Assembly (NCBI GenBank): GCA_964637445.1
Contig: CAZWWS010000002.1
Span: 18,201 to 82,200, forward strand
Source: M3 sp964637445
GTDB lineage: Bacteria > Bacteroidota > Bacteroidia > Bacteroidales > Muribaculaceae
Direction of reading: 5' to 3'
Length of the DNA: 64,000 nt
Position 1 is the stretch's first letter. Every line of letters starts with the position of its first letter. Made by a program: the position numbers and the translations under genes. The notes beneath the pieces were generated by a model, which made no database searches, had not been told where the DNA came from, and saw only the letters and a list, made by a program, of their open reading frames with translations. Shown here one piece after another: positions 8,226-16,573 of this stretch.

Positions 8226-8695
8226 TACTCTTTCACGGCTCGAACATAGAGATTTATCAAATCGATTTAACTAAATCCAAACCAAATAAGGACTTTGGAA
8301 AAGGATTCTATCTCTCTGACGATGAGCAACAAGCAATCGATATGGCTAAATTCAAGGCTCAACTTTTAGGAGGAAAACCTATCGTATCAAGATTTGAATT
8401 CGATCAAGAGCTATTAAATAGCAATCTTCTTAGAGTAAAGATATTTTCCGAATACTCGGAATAATGGGCAGATTTTGTATTTACCAATAGAGAAGGAATG
8501 AATGTTTGTGATGAATACGACATCATTTATGGACCAATAGCCAATGATAAAGTAGGCTTGCAACTTAGAAAGTTGAAAGATGGTACAATAGACAAATCGG
8601 AATTTTTGAATCGACTTAAATTTATGAAAGGGATAACTTTTCAATATTTCTTCGGGACAAACAAAGCAATATCATTTCTCAACAAAATTGTGTGA
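8222..8695 (+). pseudogene. DUF3990 (ADP-ribosyltransferase-like) gene interrupted by a TAA codon
   Basis: The reading frame encodes MILFHGSN, GKGFYLSDDEQQA and, after an in-frame TAA at 8462-8464, WADFV, YDIIYGPIAND and the rest of a normal DUF3990 protein (about 157 residues without the stop). DUF3990 belongs to the ADP-ribosyltransferase-like proteins; His5 in HGS and Tyr30 in GKGFY are the expected NAD-binding positions. The stop falls in EYSE-stop-WADFV, where the family normally continues without a break, so a single substitution such as GAA to TAA explains it. The downstream part (about 8465-8695) is still open and in frame. It may be an inactivated toxin, or a sequencing error. Confidence 0.82.
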
Positions 8696-8919
8696 TGAAA
8701 GAAGCTGATTTTGAATATATGAAAGAGGCGATAAGTGCTGATTTGGCAGTAATGCTTGCCAAAGATTATGACCTTTCGATTACGGACACTTTAGATCTGC
8801 TATACTCATCCGTGACTTATGACAAATTATGTAATCCCGACACCGGATTATATTTCCAGAGTTCAAAATATATATATTCATATCTTAAAAATGAGTTAGA
8901 CTCCGGAACATTTGCTTAA
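8695..8919 (+). CDS. small DUF3791-like protein downstream of DUF3990
   Basis: A 74-residue, largely helical protein (MKEADFEYMKEAISADLAVMLAKDY, shortened here to its first motif MKEADFEYMK). Its ATG overlaps the stop of the DUF3990 frame by one base (TGATG), showing a three-gene operon. LSITDTLDLLYSSVTYDKL and the terminal YIYSYLKNEL resemble the third gene usually found in DUF3791-DUF3990 modules. It may be a second DUF3791-like partner; the assignment rests on context and size. Confidence 0.65.
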   Translation: MKEADFEYMKEAISADLAVMLAKDYDLSITDTLDLLYSSVTYDKLCNPDTGLYFQSSKYIYSYLKNELDSGTFA

Positions 8920-8923
8920 AAGT

Positions 8924-8960
8924 TTTTCGGGCGAAATGTTGCACAGCAAAAAAATATCAT
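8924..8960 (+). repeat. right copy of the 37-bp direct repeat, part of the tRNA-Ala promoter
   Basis: This is identical over 37 bases to 7955..7991. It lies directly before the -7 box and the tRNA-Ala gene, so this copy is probably the original and the left copy arose with insertion of the small gene module. The flanking bases differ between the two copies. Confidence 0.95.
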
Positions 8961-8969
8961 CTATCTTTG
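8939..8969 (+). promoter_or_regulatory. promoter of tRNA-Ala(GGC)
   Basis: TTG at 8939-8941, 20 bases, then TATCTTTG at 8962-8969 form a Bacteroidota promoter, 12 bases before the first base of the tRNA. Confidence 0.7.
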
Positions 8970-8981
8970 TGCCACAAAATC

Positions 8982-9055
8982 GGGGTATTAGCTCATCCGG
9001 CTAGAGCGCGACACTGGCAGTGTCGAGGTGAGCGGTTCGAGTCCGCTATACTCCA
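8982..9055 (+). tRNA. tRNA-Ala (anticodon GGC)
   Basis: The 74-base sequence folds into a full cloverleaf. The acceptor stem is GGGGTAT with ATACTCC and includes the G3:U70 pair that marks tRNA-Ala. The D stem is GCTC/GAGC. The anticodon stem CGACA/TGTCG holds the loop CTGGCAG, anticodon GGC. The T stem is AGCGG/CCGCT with loop TTCGAGT, and the discriminator base is A. CCA is not encoded. It reads codon GCC. Confidence 0.96.
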
Positions 9056-9065
9056 CAGCAATAGA

Positions 9066-9099
9066 CGACTGATAATCAGGTGATTGTCGGTCGCTTTTC
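9066..9099 (+). terminator. intrinsic terminator after tRNA-Ala
   Basis: CGACTGATAATC pairs with GATTGTCGGTCG around a four-base loop (12 bp including three G-T wobbles), followed by CTTTT. It lies 11 bases after the tRNA. Confidence 0.75.
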
Positions 9100-9250
9100 T
9101 TATTGTAAATATTATTTTGCAGGGGTGAGATGTGAGTGTTGAGAATCGCGGTCAAAAATCGATGGAGATGTCATAACGGTAGAAATGCGCCCGATTTCGT
9201 GACAGAAATTGACATTTTGACAAAAAAAACAATCGGAATGAGAGATTATT

Positions 9251-9282
9251 TTTGCATAAGCCATGAATATGTTGTAATTTTG
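9251..9282 (+). promoter_or_regulatory. promoter of carB
   Basis: TTTG at 9251-9254, a 20-base spacer and TAATTTTG at 9275-9282 match the Bacteroidota consensus. The carB start is 33 bases further on. The stretch 9100-9250 shows no other gene or clear element. Confidence 0.75.
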
Positions 9283-9315
9283 CAGGTTAGAATATAGAAA
9301 ACAACATCATTGATC

Positions 9316-12300
9316 ATGATCGACGGAATAAAGAAAGTTTTGCTTCTCGGCTCCGGAGCCTTGAAGATTGGTCAAGCCGGCGAGTTTGACTATTCAGGAT
9401 CGCAAGCGCTCAAGGCGCTGCGCGAAGAGGGAATCTCAACAGTGCTCATCAATCCGAATATTGCTACTATTCAGACCTCGGAAGGTGTAGCCGACCAAGT
9501 GTATTTTCTTCCTATCACTCCCCACTTTGTGGAGGAGGTAATAAAGAAAGAGCGCCCCGACGGCATCTTGCTTGCATTTGGAGGACAGACTGCATTGAAC
9601 TGCGGGACAGAGCTTTATCTGAATGGTACGCTCGAACGCTATGGAGTGAAGGTGCTCGGCACGTCCGTCGATGCCATCATGATCACCGAAGACCGCGACT
9701 TGTTTGTTAAAAAACTCAATGAGATCAGCGCAAAGACACCGGTGTCGCAAGCCGTCGAAACGATGGAAGACGCCATCGAGGTGGCTCGCCGCATCGGCTT
9801 CCCGGTGATGGTGCGCTCGGCCTACGCATTGGGAGGTCTCGGCTCGGGTATCTGCACCAACGAAGAAGAGTTCCGTACGCTTTGCGAAAGCGCACTTGCC
9901 CACTCAAAACAAATCCTCGTAGAAGAGTCGCTCAAAGGCTGGAAAGAAATCGAGTTTGAGGTAATTCGCGATAAGAACGACCACTGCTTCACCGTAGTGC
10001 CGATGGAAAACTTCGACCCGCTTGGCATTCACACCGGCGAAAGTATCGTGGTAGCACCTATCGTGTCGCTCAGCAAAGAGCAAATCACAATGCTCGAAGA
10101 TATAGCTCGCCAAGTGGTGCGCCATATCGGCATCGTGGGAGAATGTAACATCCAATATGCATTCAACGCCGAAACCAACGACTATCGTATCATCGAGATC
10201 AACGCACGTTTGAGCCGCTCATCAGCTTTGGCATCGAAAGCATCGGGTTATCCCTTGGCATTCGTGGCAGCAAAGCTCGCACTTGGATACTCACTCGACC
10301 AAATCGGCGAAATGGGCACACCAAACTCGGCATACGTGGCTCCGTCGGTCGACTATATGATTGTGAAAATCCCACGTTGGGACTTGACAAAATTTGCCGG
10401 TGTAGACCGCGAAATCGGCTCTTCGATGAAGTCGGTAGGCGAAATCATGTCGATAGGCAAATCGTTTGAAGAAATCATCCAGAAGGGTCTGCGTATGATC
10501 GGTCAAGGCATGCACGGCTTTGTGGGCAACAAGGACGTGAGGTTTGACGACCTCGACCAAGCCTTGTCGCATCCTACCGATTTGCGCATTTTCGCCATCG
10601 CGAAGGCACTCGAAGAGGGATATACCGTAGATCGCATCGAAGAGTTGACAAAAATCGATCCATGGTTCCTCTCTCGCTTGAAAAATATCGTAGACTATGC
10701 CAATGTGCTTAAAGGCTACAACAAGATCGAAGAGCTTCCCGCCGATGTGCTTGCCGAAGCAAAGCGCTTAGGCTTCTCCGACTTCCAGATCGCTCGTTGC
10801 GTAGAAGACCCCATAGGTACGATGGAGAACGATGTGCTCCGCGTTCGCGATGTCCGTAAGAAACATAATATCACCCCCAGAGTGTGTCGTATCAATACCG
10901 TAGCCTCTGAATATCCGGAGCTCACCAACTACCTATATGTGACCTACGGAGCAAAAGAGAACATGGTGCCTTACGACTACAATTCGGGCAAAAATATAAT
11001 CGTGCTTGGTTCGGGAGCTTATCGTATCGGTTCGTCGGTTGAATTTGACTGGTGTTCGGTAAACGCAGTCAACACTTGTCGCCAACTCGGCTACAAGTCA
11101 ATTATGATCAACTACAACCCCGAGACCATATCGACCGACTACGACATGTGCGACCGCCTCTATTTCGACGAGCTATCGTTTGAGCGCGTGATGGACATCA
11201 TCGACCTCGAAAATCCTCGTGGCGTGATAGTGTCGGTGGGCGGACAGATTCCCAATAACCTCGCGATGAAGCTCCATCGTCGCGCAGTGCCCATCCTTGG
11301 CACAGCTCCTACATCGATCGACCGCGCAGAAAATCGCCACAAGTTCTCGGCAATGCTCGACTCGCTCGGCATCGACCAGCCTCGTTGGAGAGAGTTGACC
11401 TCGTTTGAGGACATCGATTCGTTCGTTCGTGAAGTAGGCTTCCCTGTCCTCATCCGCCCCAGCTACGTACTCTCAGGAGCAGCTATGAACGTGTGTCATG
11501 ACTACGACTCGATGCACGAGTTCCTCGGCGCAGCAGCCAAGGTGTCGAAAGAGTTCCCTGTGGTGGTGTCGGAGTTTCTCCAAAACGCAAAGGAAATCGA
11601 ATTTGACGCAGTGGCTCGCAACGGCGAGATTATCGAATATGCAATTTCAGAGCACATCGAGTTTGCCGGCGTACACTCAGGGGATGCCACCCTCGTGTTC
11701 CCTGCGCAAAAGATCTACATGGAGACGGCACGTCGCATCAAGCGCATCTCAAAGAAGATTGCAAAGGAATTGAACATCTCAGGCCCGTTCAACATCCAAT
11801 ATCTCGCAAAGAACAACGATGTGAAAGTAATCGAATGTAACCTTCGCGCATCGCGTTCGTTCCCATTCGTATCGAAGATACTCAAGCGCAACTTTATCGA
11901 CACAGCCACTCGCATCATGCTTGGCGAGCCGGTAGAAAAAGCCGATAGCTCAACATTCGACATCGACTATATCGGCGTGAAAGCATCGCAATTCTCATTT
12001 GCCCGTCTACACAAAGCCGACCCGGTGTTGGGCGTAGATATGTCGTCGACCGGCGAGGTAGGTTGCTTGGGTAGCGACTTTGACGAGGCGCTCTTGAATG
12101 CGATGATTTCGGTAGGACACCACGTGCCCGGCAAGGGAGTGCTCGTATCGTCGGGCGACGTTCGTGGCAAGGTGGATATGCTCGATGCCTGCAAGATGCT
12201 TGATGCCGCAGGCTACAAGCTTTATGCAACCGATGGCACTGCCAAGTTCCTCAAGAGCAACGGCATAGAGGCTACCACTGTATGCTGGCCCGATGAAGGC

Positions 12301-12528
12301 GGCGAAAACATCATCGACTTGCTCGCCTCTCACACCATCGACTTGGTGATCAACATACCGAAGAATCACACCAAGCGAGAGCTTACCAACGGATACCGCA
12401 TCCGTCGCTCGGCCATCGACCACAATATTCCGTTGCTCACCAATGCACGCTTGGCCTCAGCCTACATCAAAGCGTTCACCTCTAAGCCCATCGCCGACAT
12501 CAACATCGCCGCATGGAGCGAATATTAA
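9316..12528 (+). CDS. carB: carbamoyl-phosphate synthase large subunit
   Basis: CarB makes carbamoyl phosphate from bicarbonate, ammonia and two ATP, for pyrimidine and arginine synthesis. The frame opens at a TTG (9310), but the ATG at 9316 gives the usual N-terminus MIDGIKKVLLLGSGALKIG. Two ATP-grasp halves are evident: the first begins with GSGALKIGQAGEFDYSG and the second, near residue 560, with VLGSGAYRIGSSVEFDW. The last 130 residues form the MGS-like allosteric domain (VLVSSGDVRGKVDMLDA). The length of 1070 residues is complete. The small subunit carA is not adjacent, which is notable. A carbamoyltransferase that would use its product lies upstream. A strong hairpin follows. Confidence 0.96.
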   Translation: MIDGIKKVLLLGSGALKIGQAGEFDYSGSQALKALREEGISTVLINPNIATIQTSEGVADQVYFLPITPHFVEEVIKKERPDGILLAFGGQTALNCGTELYLNGTLERYGVKVLGTSVDAIMITEDRDLFVKKLNEISAKTPVSQAVETMEDAIEVARRIGFPVMVRSAYALGGLGSGICTNEEEFRTLCESALAHSKQILVEESLKGWKEIEFEVIRDKNDHCFTVVPMENFDPLGIHTGESIVVAPIVSLSKEQITMLEDIARQVVRHIGIVGECNIQYAFNAETNDYRIIEINARLSRSSALASKASGYPLAFVAAKLALGYSLDQIGEMGTPNSAYVAPSVDYMIVKIPRWDLTKFAGVDREIGSSMKSVGEIMSIGKSFEEIIQKGLRMIGQGMHGFVGNKDVRFDDLDQALSHPTDLRIFAIAKALEEGYTVDRIEELTKIDPWFLSRLKNIVDYANVLKGYNKIEELPADVLAEAKRLGFSDFQIARCVEDPIGTMENDVLRVRDVRKKHNITPRVCRINTVASEYPELTNYLYVTYGAKENMVPYDYNSGKNIIVLGSGAYRIGSSVEFDWCSVNAVNTCRQLGYKSIMINYNPETISTDYDMCDRLYFDELSFERVMDIIDLENPRGVIVSVGGQIPNNLAMKLHRRAVPILGTAPTSIDRAENRHKFSAMLDSLGIDQPRWRELTSFEDIDSFVREVGFPVLIRPSYVLSGAAMNVCHDYDSMHEFLGAAAKVSKEFPVVVSEFLQNAKEIEFDAVARNGEIIEYAISEHIEFAGVHSGDATLVFPAQKIYMETARRIKRISKKIAKELNISGPFNIQYLAKNNDVKVIECNLRASRSFPFVSKILKRNFIDTATRIMLGEPVEKADSSTFDIDYIGVKASQFSFARLHKADPVLGVDMSSTGEVGCLGSDFDEALLNAMISVGHHVPGKGVLVSSGDVRGKVDMLDACKMLDAAGYKLYATDGTAKFLKSNGIEATTVCWPDEGGENIIDLLASHTIDLVINIPKNHTKRELTNGYRIRRSAIDHNIPLLTNARLASAYIKAFTSKPIADINIAAWSEY

Positions 12529-12549
12529 AGAAACTTCTATAAATATTCA

Positions 12550-12587
12550 GAATCGGGTTGCAATCTTTTGTGATTGCAACCCGATTC
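12550..12587 (+). terminator. strong hairpin after carB
   Basis: GAATCGGGTTGCAATC and GATTGCAACCCGATTC form a perfect 16-bp stem around TTTTGT, 22 bases after the carB stop. The following T-tract is weak. It can work as a terminator or RNA-end stabiliser. Bases 12588-12740 hold nothing further that is recognisable. Confidence 0.75.
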
Positions 12588-12739
12588 GTCATTATATGCA
12601 TCTTTCAAAAGGGAGTTCCACCAATTTTTTGGTCGATTTTGTCAATATCTCCTAAATTTTTCCACCATAAAATGTCAATATCAACCACCAAATGTCGCAC
12701 AAATTTCCGATAGTTCTTTTTTATTGGCATGTTTTGCAT

Positions 12740-12747
12740 TAACTTTG
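12740..12747 (+). promoter_or_regulatory. -7 box for the serine acetyltransferase operon
   Basis: TAACTTTG matches TAnnTTTG, about 50 bases before the start codon at 12798. The -33 element is not clear. Confidence 0.5.
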
Positions 12748-12797
12748 CATCATGGAAAGGCGTTGTCAATACCGACAACATAGCGAAAATTAAAATG

Positions 12798-13718
12798 ATG
12801 GAAACGACAAAACAATACAACCGAGCGATGACCGCCGTGGTCGAAAGGCTTTCAAACGATGAAAGTCTCGCCAAAATGTGCCACATGCGTCGTAGCGGAG
12901 AGCCTCTACCCTCCGAGGCCGCCATACGTCAAATCATCAACCTCTGTCGAGCCATCATATTCCCAGGATTTTTCGGAGATAGCGACATCAATCGCTACAA
13001 TATAGCCTACCACACCGGCTTGCAAATAGAGAAGCTCCACAATGTGCTGACAAATCAGATTGTGGCAGGGCTATGTATTGCCGCGTCGGAATCATCAGCT
13101 GAGATATTGGCACAGTTGAGTTTGGAGGCTCAACAGAAAGCTACGGCATTTGTAGAGCGACTGCCGGAGTTGCGCCGACTGCTCTACACCGACGTACACG
13201 CCACTTATTATGGCGACCCGGCAGCAATATCCGACGACGAGGTGATATACTGCTATCCGGCTATCCGCGCCATCTCCAACTACCGCATAGCCCACGAACT
13301 TGTGAAGCTCGAAGTGCCCATCATACCCCGCATGATATCGGAGCAAGCACATAGCGAAACCGGCATAGACATTCACCCGGCAGCCCAAATAGGCGAGTCG
13401 TTCACAATCGACCATGGTACAGGTGTGGTAGTAGGAGCGACTGCTATAATAGGCAACAATGTCAAGCTATATCAAGGCGTGACACTCGGCGCCAAGAGTT
13501 TTGATCTTGACGAAAACAATAATCCGATAAAGGGAATACCTCGCCACCCCATCATAGGCGACAACGTAGTCATCTATTCCAACACCTCAATTCTCGGACG
13601 CATCACCATCGGAGCCAACGCTGTGATAGGAGGCAATATCTGGGTGACCGAAGATGTGGCAGAGGGAGAAAAACTTGTGCAAGCAAAAGCCAACAATATA
13701 TTAAGATTCAAGCAGTGA
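12798..13718 (+). CDS. cysE: serine O-acetyltransferase
   Basis: It makes O-acetylserine from serine and acetyl-CoA, the carbon acceptor for sulfide in cysteine synthesis; the metY product elsewhere in the window handles the related homoserine route. Upstream in-frame codons to 12729 overlap the -7 box, so a start at the ATG pair 12795/12798 is preferred (306 residues). The N-terminal helical domain is long, as in the Bacteroidota/EpsC-like type. The C-terminal half is a left-handed hexapeptide helix: IDIHPAAQIGESFTIDHGTG, VVVGATAIIGNNVKLYQGVT, with the catalytic His region DHGTG and the final GGNIWVTEDVAEG. The stop overlaps the next start. Confidence 0.93.
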   Translation: METTKQYNRAMTAVVERLSNDESLAKMCHMRRSGEPLPSEAAIRQIINLCRAIIFPGFFGDSDINRYNIAYHTGLQIEKLHNVLTNQIVAGLCIAASESSAEILAQLSLEAQQKATAFVERLPELRRLLYTDVHATYYGDPAAISDDEVIYCYPAIRAISNYRIAHELVKLEVPIIPRMISEQAHSETGIDIHPAAQIGESFTIDHGTGVVVGATAIIGNNVKLYQGVTLGAKSFDLDENNNPIKGIPRHPIIGDNVVIYSNTSILGRITIGANAVIGGNIWVTEDVAEGEKLVQAKANNILRFKQ

Positions 13719-15259
13719 TGAAGCAACAATTTGAAATGGTGGCAAAGACATTTCAGGGTCTTGAAGATGTACTTGCCGAAGAGCTCCGAAATTTGGGAGC
13801 CGAAAATGTCGTACCCGGAGTGAGAATGGTGTCGTTCGAGGGGAACCTCAAGATGCTCTACAAAGCCAATCTGTGTTGCCGCACAGCCTTGCGCATTCTC
13901 AAGCCAATCTATAAGTTTATCGCTCGCGACACCGACAGCCTCTACGATATGGTAAAGGAGTATGACTGGACACAGGTGTTGTCGCTCGATAAGACATTCT
14001 CAATCGACTCTGTGGTAAATTCAGAAGAATTTACACACTCACGCTTCGTCACTTATCGCGTCAAAGATGCCATTGTCGATTTCTTCAAGGACAAATATGG
14101 TGCCGACAAGCGTCCGGGAGTCCGTCTTCAAGATGCCGATGTGATGATCAACGTTCACATTCAAGGCGACCGTGTGACCTTATCGCTCGACTCATCAGGC
14201 GAGTCGCTTCACAAGCGCGGCTATCGTGTGGCACAGACCGATGCCCCTATCAACGAAGTGCTCGCTGCCGGTATCATTCTCAAAAGCGGCTGGCGAGGCG
14301 AGTCGCCATTGGTCGACCCGATGTGCGGCTCAGGAACATTCCTTGTCGAAGCAGCTTTGATAGCCGCCAATATCAATCCGGGTGTGTATCGCAAGAGCTT
14401 CGCATTCGAGCAGTGGAACGACTTCGACGAAGAATTGTTTGACGAACTCTATAACGACGACTCTCAGGAGCGCGAATTTGCCCACAAAATCTATGGTGCC
14501 GACATCTCGCCAAAGGCCATTGCAATAGCAGAAGCCAATGTGAAGCAGGCCGGAGTGGCTCGATATGTCGACCTGACCATACGCCCGATTTCTCAATGGG
14601 AAGAGGCACCGCAACCCGCCGGAGTATTGGTGACCAATCCGCCCTACGGCGAACGAATCAGCGTGGATGATATGGATGGTCTCTATGAAACCATCGGCAC
14701 GAAGCTCAAACATGTGTTCAAGGGCTATCATGCTTGGATTATAGGTTATAAAGACGAGCATTTCAAGAAAATCGGGCTTGCCGTATCATCACGCCAAGCA
14801 ATGCTCAACGGCGCACTCGAATGTGAGCTGCGCGAGTATGTGATATTCGAGGGCGACTACAAGACATTTCGTAGCGAAGGTGGCTCGATAAAGAACGCCG
14901 AGCGCAATCGCAAAACCGACAAGAAGCAGATGCGTCGCGTCACCGACAAAGAGTGGAAGATGGATGCCCGTCGCAAAGGTTTCGGCGGGAAGGAAGCGTT
15001 TATCGACAAGAAAAAAGCGAAACGCACTCCGCTTGAAGATCGCTACAAGAGCACGAAACGAAGATTTGCCGACTCTCGCCCCGAGCAATCGAGCGATTCG
15101 GGAAATCCCCTCGGTCGACGTCGCAACGAAGCATTGCTACGCTCTATCGTCGGAAAGCAGCCTTCTCTTCCCCCAACCGAAAGTCGCACAATGCGTCCTC
15201 GCGGATGGAAACGCAACGGCAACAATCCGACCGACAACACTACCGAACAAAACGATTAA
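13718..15259 (+). CDS. THUMP-domain class I SAM-dependent RNA methyltransferase (RlmL/RlmKL N-terminal type)
   Basis: This 513-residue protein is a 23S rRNA guanine N2-methyltransferase-like enzyme. Residues about 5-160 contain the ferredoxin-like region (FQGLEDVLAEELRNLGAENV) and the THUMP domain. The methyltransferase domain has DPMCGSGTFLVEAALIA (SAM site), YGADISPKAIAIAEAN and the catalytic NPPYGERI motif. A basic, low-complexity tail of about 120 residues (many Lys, Arg) probably binds RNA; it varies between species. The ATG at 13718 overlaps the cysE stop (TGATG), so the pair is translationally coupled. Confidence 0.9.
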   Translation: MKQQFEMVAKTFQGLEDVLAEELRNLGAENVVPGVRMVSFEGNLKMLYKANLCCRTALRILKPIYKFIARDTDSLYDMVKEYDWTQVLSLDKTFSIDSVVNSEEFTHSRFVTYRVKDAIVDFFKDKYGADKRPGVRLQDADVMINVHIQGDRVTLSLDSSGESLHKRGYRVAQTDAPINEVLAAGIILKSGWRGESPLVDPMCGSGTFLVEAALIAANINPGVYRKSFAFEQWNDFDEELFDELYNDDSQEREFAHKIYGADISPKAIAIAEANVKQAGVARYVDLTIRPISQWEEAPQPAGVLVTNPPYGERISVDDMDGLYETIGTKLKHVFKGYHAWIIGYKDEHFKKIGLAVSSRQAMLNGALECELREYVIFEGDYKTFRSEGGSIKNAERNRKTDKKQMRRVTDKEWKMDARRKGFGGKEAFIDKKKAKRTPLEDRYKSTKRRFADSRPEQSSDSGNPLGRRRNEALLRSIVGKQPSLPPTESRTMRPRGWKRNGNNPTDNTTEQND

Positions 15260-15286
15260 TCACCATATATTGCATCACAATTCATC

Positions 15287-16573
15287 ATGGACAAAATAGA
15301 CATTCTTCTCCTTGGTTCAGGCGGACGCGAAGCCGCTTTAGCGTGGAAAATAGCTCAATCACCCCGCCTTGGCAAACTATATATTGCTCCGGGCAATGGC
15401 GGCTCGGCACAATATGGCACTCCGGTGGCACTCTCTCCGGTAGATTTTCCGGCAGTCAAAGCATGGGTAGAGGAGCATGGTGTGAAAATGATAGTGGTAG
15501 GTCCGGAAGACCCATTGGTAAAAGGCATATACGACTATTTTGAAGGGACCGACATCCTTGTGGTAGGTCCGTCGAAAGCCGGCGCACAATTAGAAGGCAG
15601 CAAGGATTTTGCCAAGCAATTCATGGTGAAATACAATATCCCCACAGCTCGCTATCGCAGCTTTACCGCAGAAACCATCGAAGAGGGCTATCGCTTCCTT
15701 GAAGAGCTCAAGGCTCCTTACGTACTCAAAGCTGATGGCCTTGCTGCCGGCAAAGGTGTGTTGATACTCCCCACCATCGAAGAAGCGCGCGCATCACTCA
15801 AAGAGATGCTCTCAGGCATGTTTGGCGCATCGTCGGCCACAGTGGTAATCGAAGAATTTCTCTCAGGTATAGAGTGTTCCGTATTCGTGCTCTCAGACGG
15901 CACCGACTATCGAGTGCTTCCCGTAGCAAAAGACTATAAGCGTATAGGCGAAGGCGACACCGGTCTGAATACCGGAGGTATGGGCGCCGTAAGCCCTGTG
16001 CCGTTTGCCGACGAAACATTTATGGAAAAAGTGCGCAGTCGCATCATCGAGCCTACCATCAAAGGATTGGCAGCCGAAGGCATCACATATCGTGGATTTA
16101 TCTTCTTAGGCTTAATCAAGGTAGATAATGAGCCTATGGTGATTGAATATAATGTGCGCATGGGCGACCCTGAAACCGAAGCCGTAATGCTCCGTATCGA
16201 CAGCGATTTGGTAGCGCTCATGGAAGGCGCAGCCAAAGGCTCTTTGGGCGACATCGAACTACGTGAAGATCCTCGCACGGCGGTGACCGTGATGATGGTA
16301 TCGGGAGGCTATCCGGGTGATTACGAAAAAGGGAAAGCAATCACCATTGCCGACGACATCACCGAAAGCATTCCATTCCACGCCGGCACAAACATCGATG
16401 CCGACGGACAGCTTGTAACCTCGGGCGGTCGCGTAATAGCCGTAAGTTCTTACGGAAACTCAATAGCCGACGCTTTGGCTCACAGCTACGCCTCAATCGA
16501 CAAAATCAATTGGGACGGAGCTTACTATCGTCGCGACATCGGACGTGACCTCATGGCTCTTCTTAACTCGTGA
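15287..16573 (+). CDS. purD: phosphoribosylamine-glycine ligase
   Basis: PurD ligates glycine to phosphoribosylamine with ATP, the second step of purine synthesis. Seen are the N-terminal DILLLGSGGREAALAW, VVGPEDPLVKGIYDYF, GPSKAGAQLEGSKDFAKQFM, the ATP-grasp core (YVLKADGLAAGKGVLI), GLNTGGMGAVSP and VIEYNVRMGDPETEAV. The length of 428 residues is normal. It starts an apparent operon with the three following genes; its stop overlaps the GTG start of the next by four bases. Confidence 0.96.
   Translation: MDKIDILLLGSGGREAALAWKIAQSPRLGKLYIAPGNGGSAQYGTPVALSPVDFPAVKAWVEEHGVKMIVVGPEDPLVKGIYDYFEGTDILVVGPSKAGAQLEGSKDFAKQFMVKYNIPTARYRSFTAETIEEGYRFLEELKAPYVLKADGLAAGKGVLILPTIEEARASLKEMLSGMFGASSATVVIEEFLSGIECSVFVLSDGTDYRVLPVAKDYKRIGEGDTGLNTGGMGAVSPVPFADETFMEKVRSRIIEPTIKGLAAEGITYRGFIFLGLIKVDNEPMVIEYNVRMGDPETEAVMLRIDSDLVALMEGAAKGSLGDIELREDPRTAVTVMMVSGGYPGDYEKGKAITIADDITESIPFHAGTNIDADGQLVTSGGRVIAVSSYGNSIADALAHSYASIDKINWDGAYYRRDIGRDLMALLNS

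Noticed and set aside
8982..9055. Reading the tRNA as tRNA-Gly
   Set aside because: The loop CTGGCAG places GGC at positions 34-36, and the G3:U70 pair is the alanine identity element.
9310..9315. TTG as the start of carB
   Set aside because: The ATG two codons downstream gives the usual N-terminus, and the TTG adds only two residues without conserved meaning.
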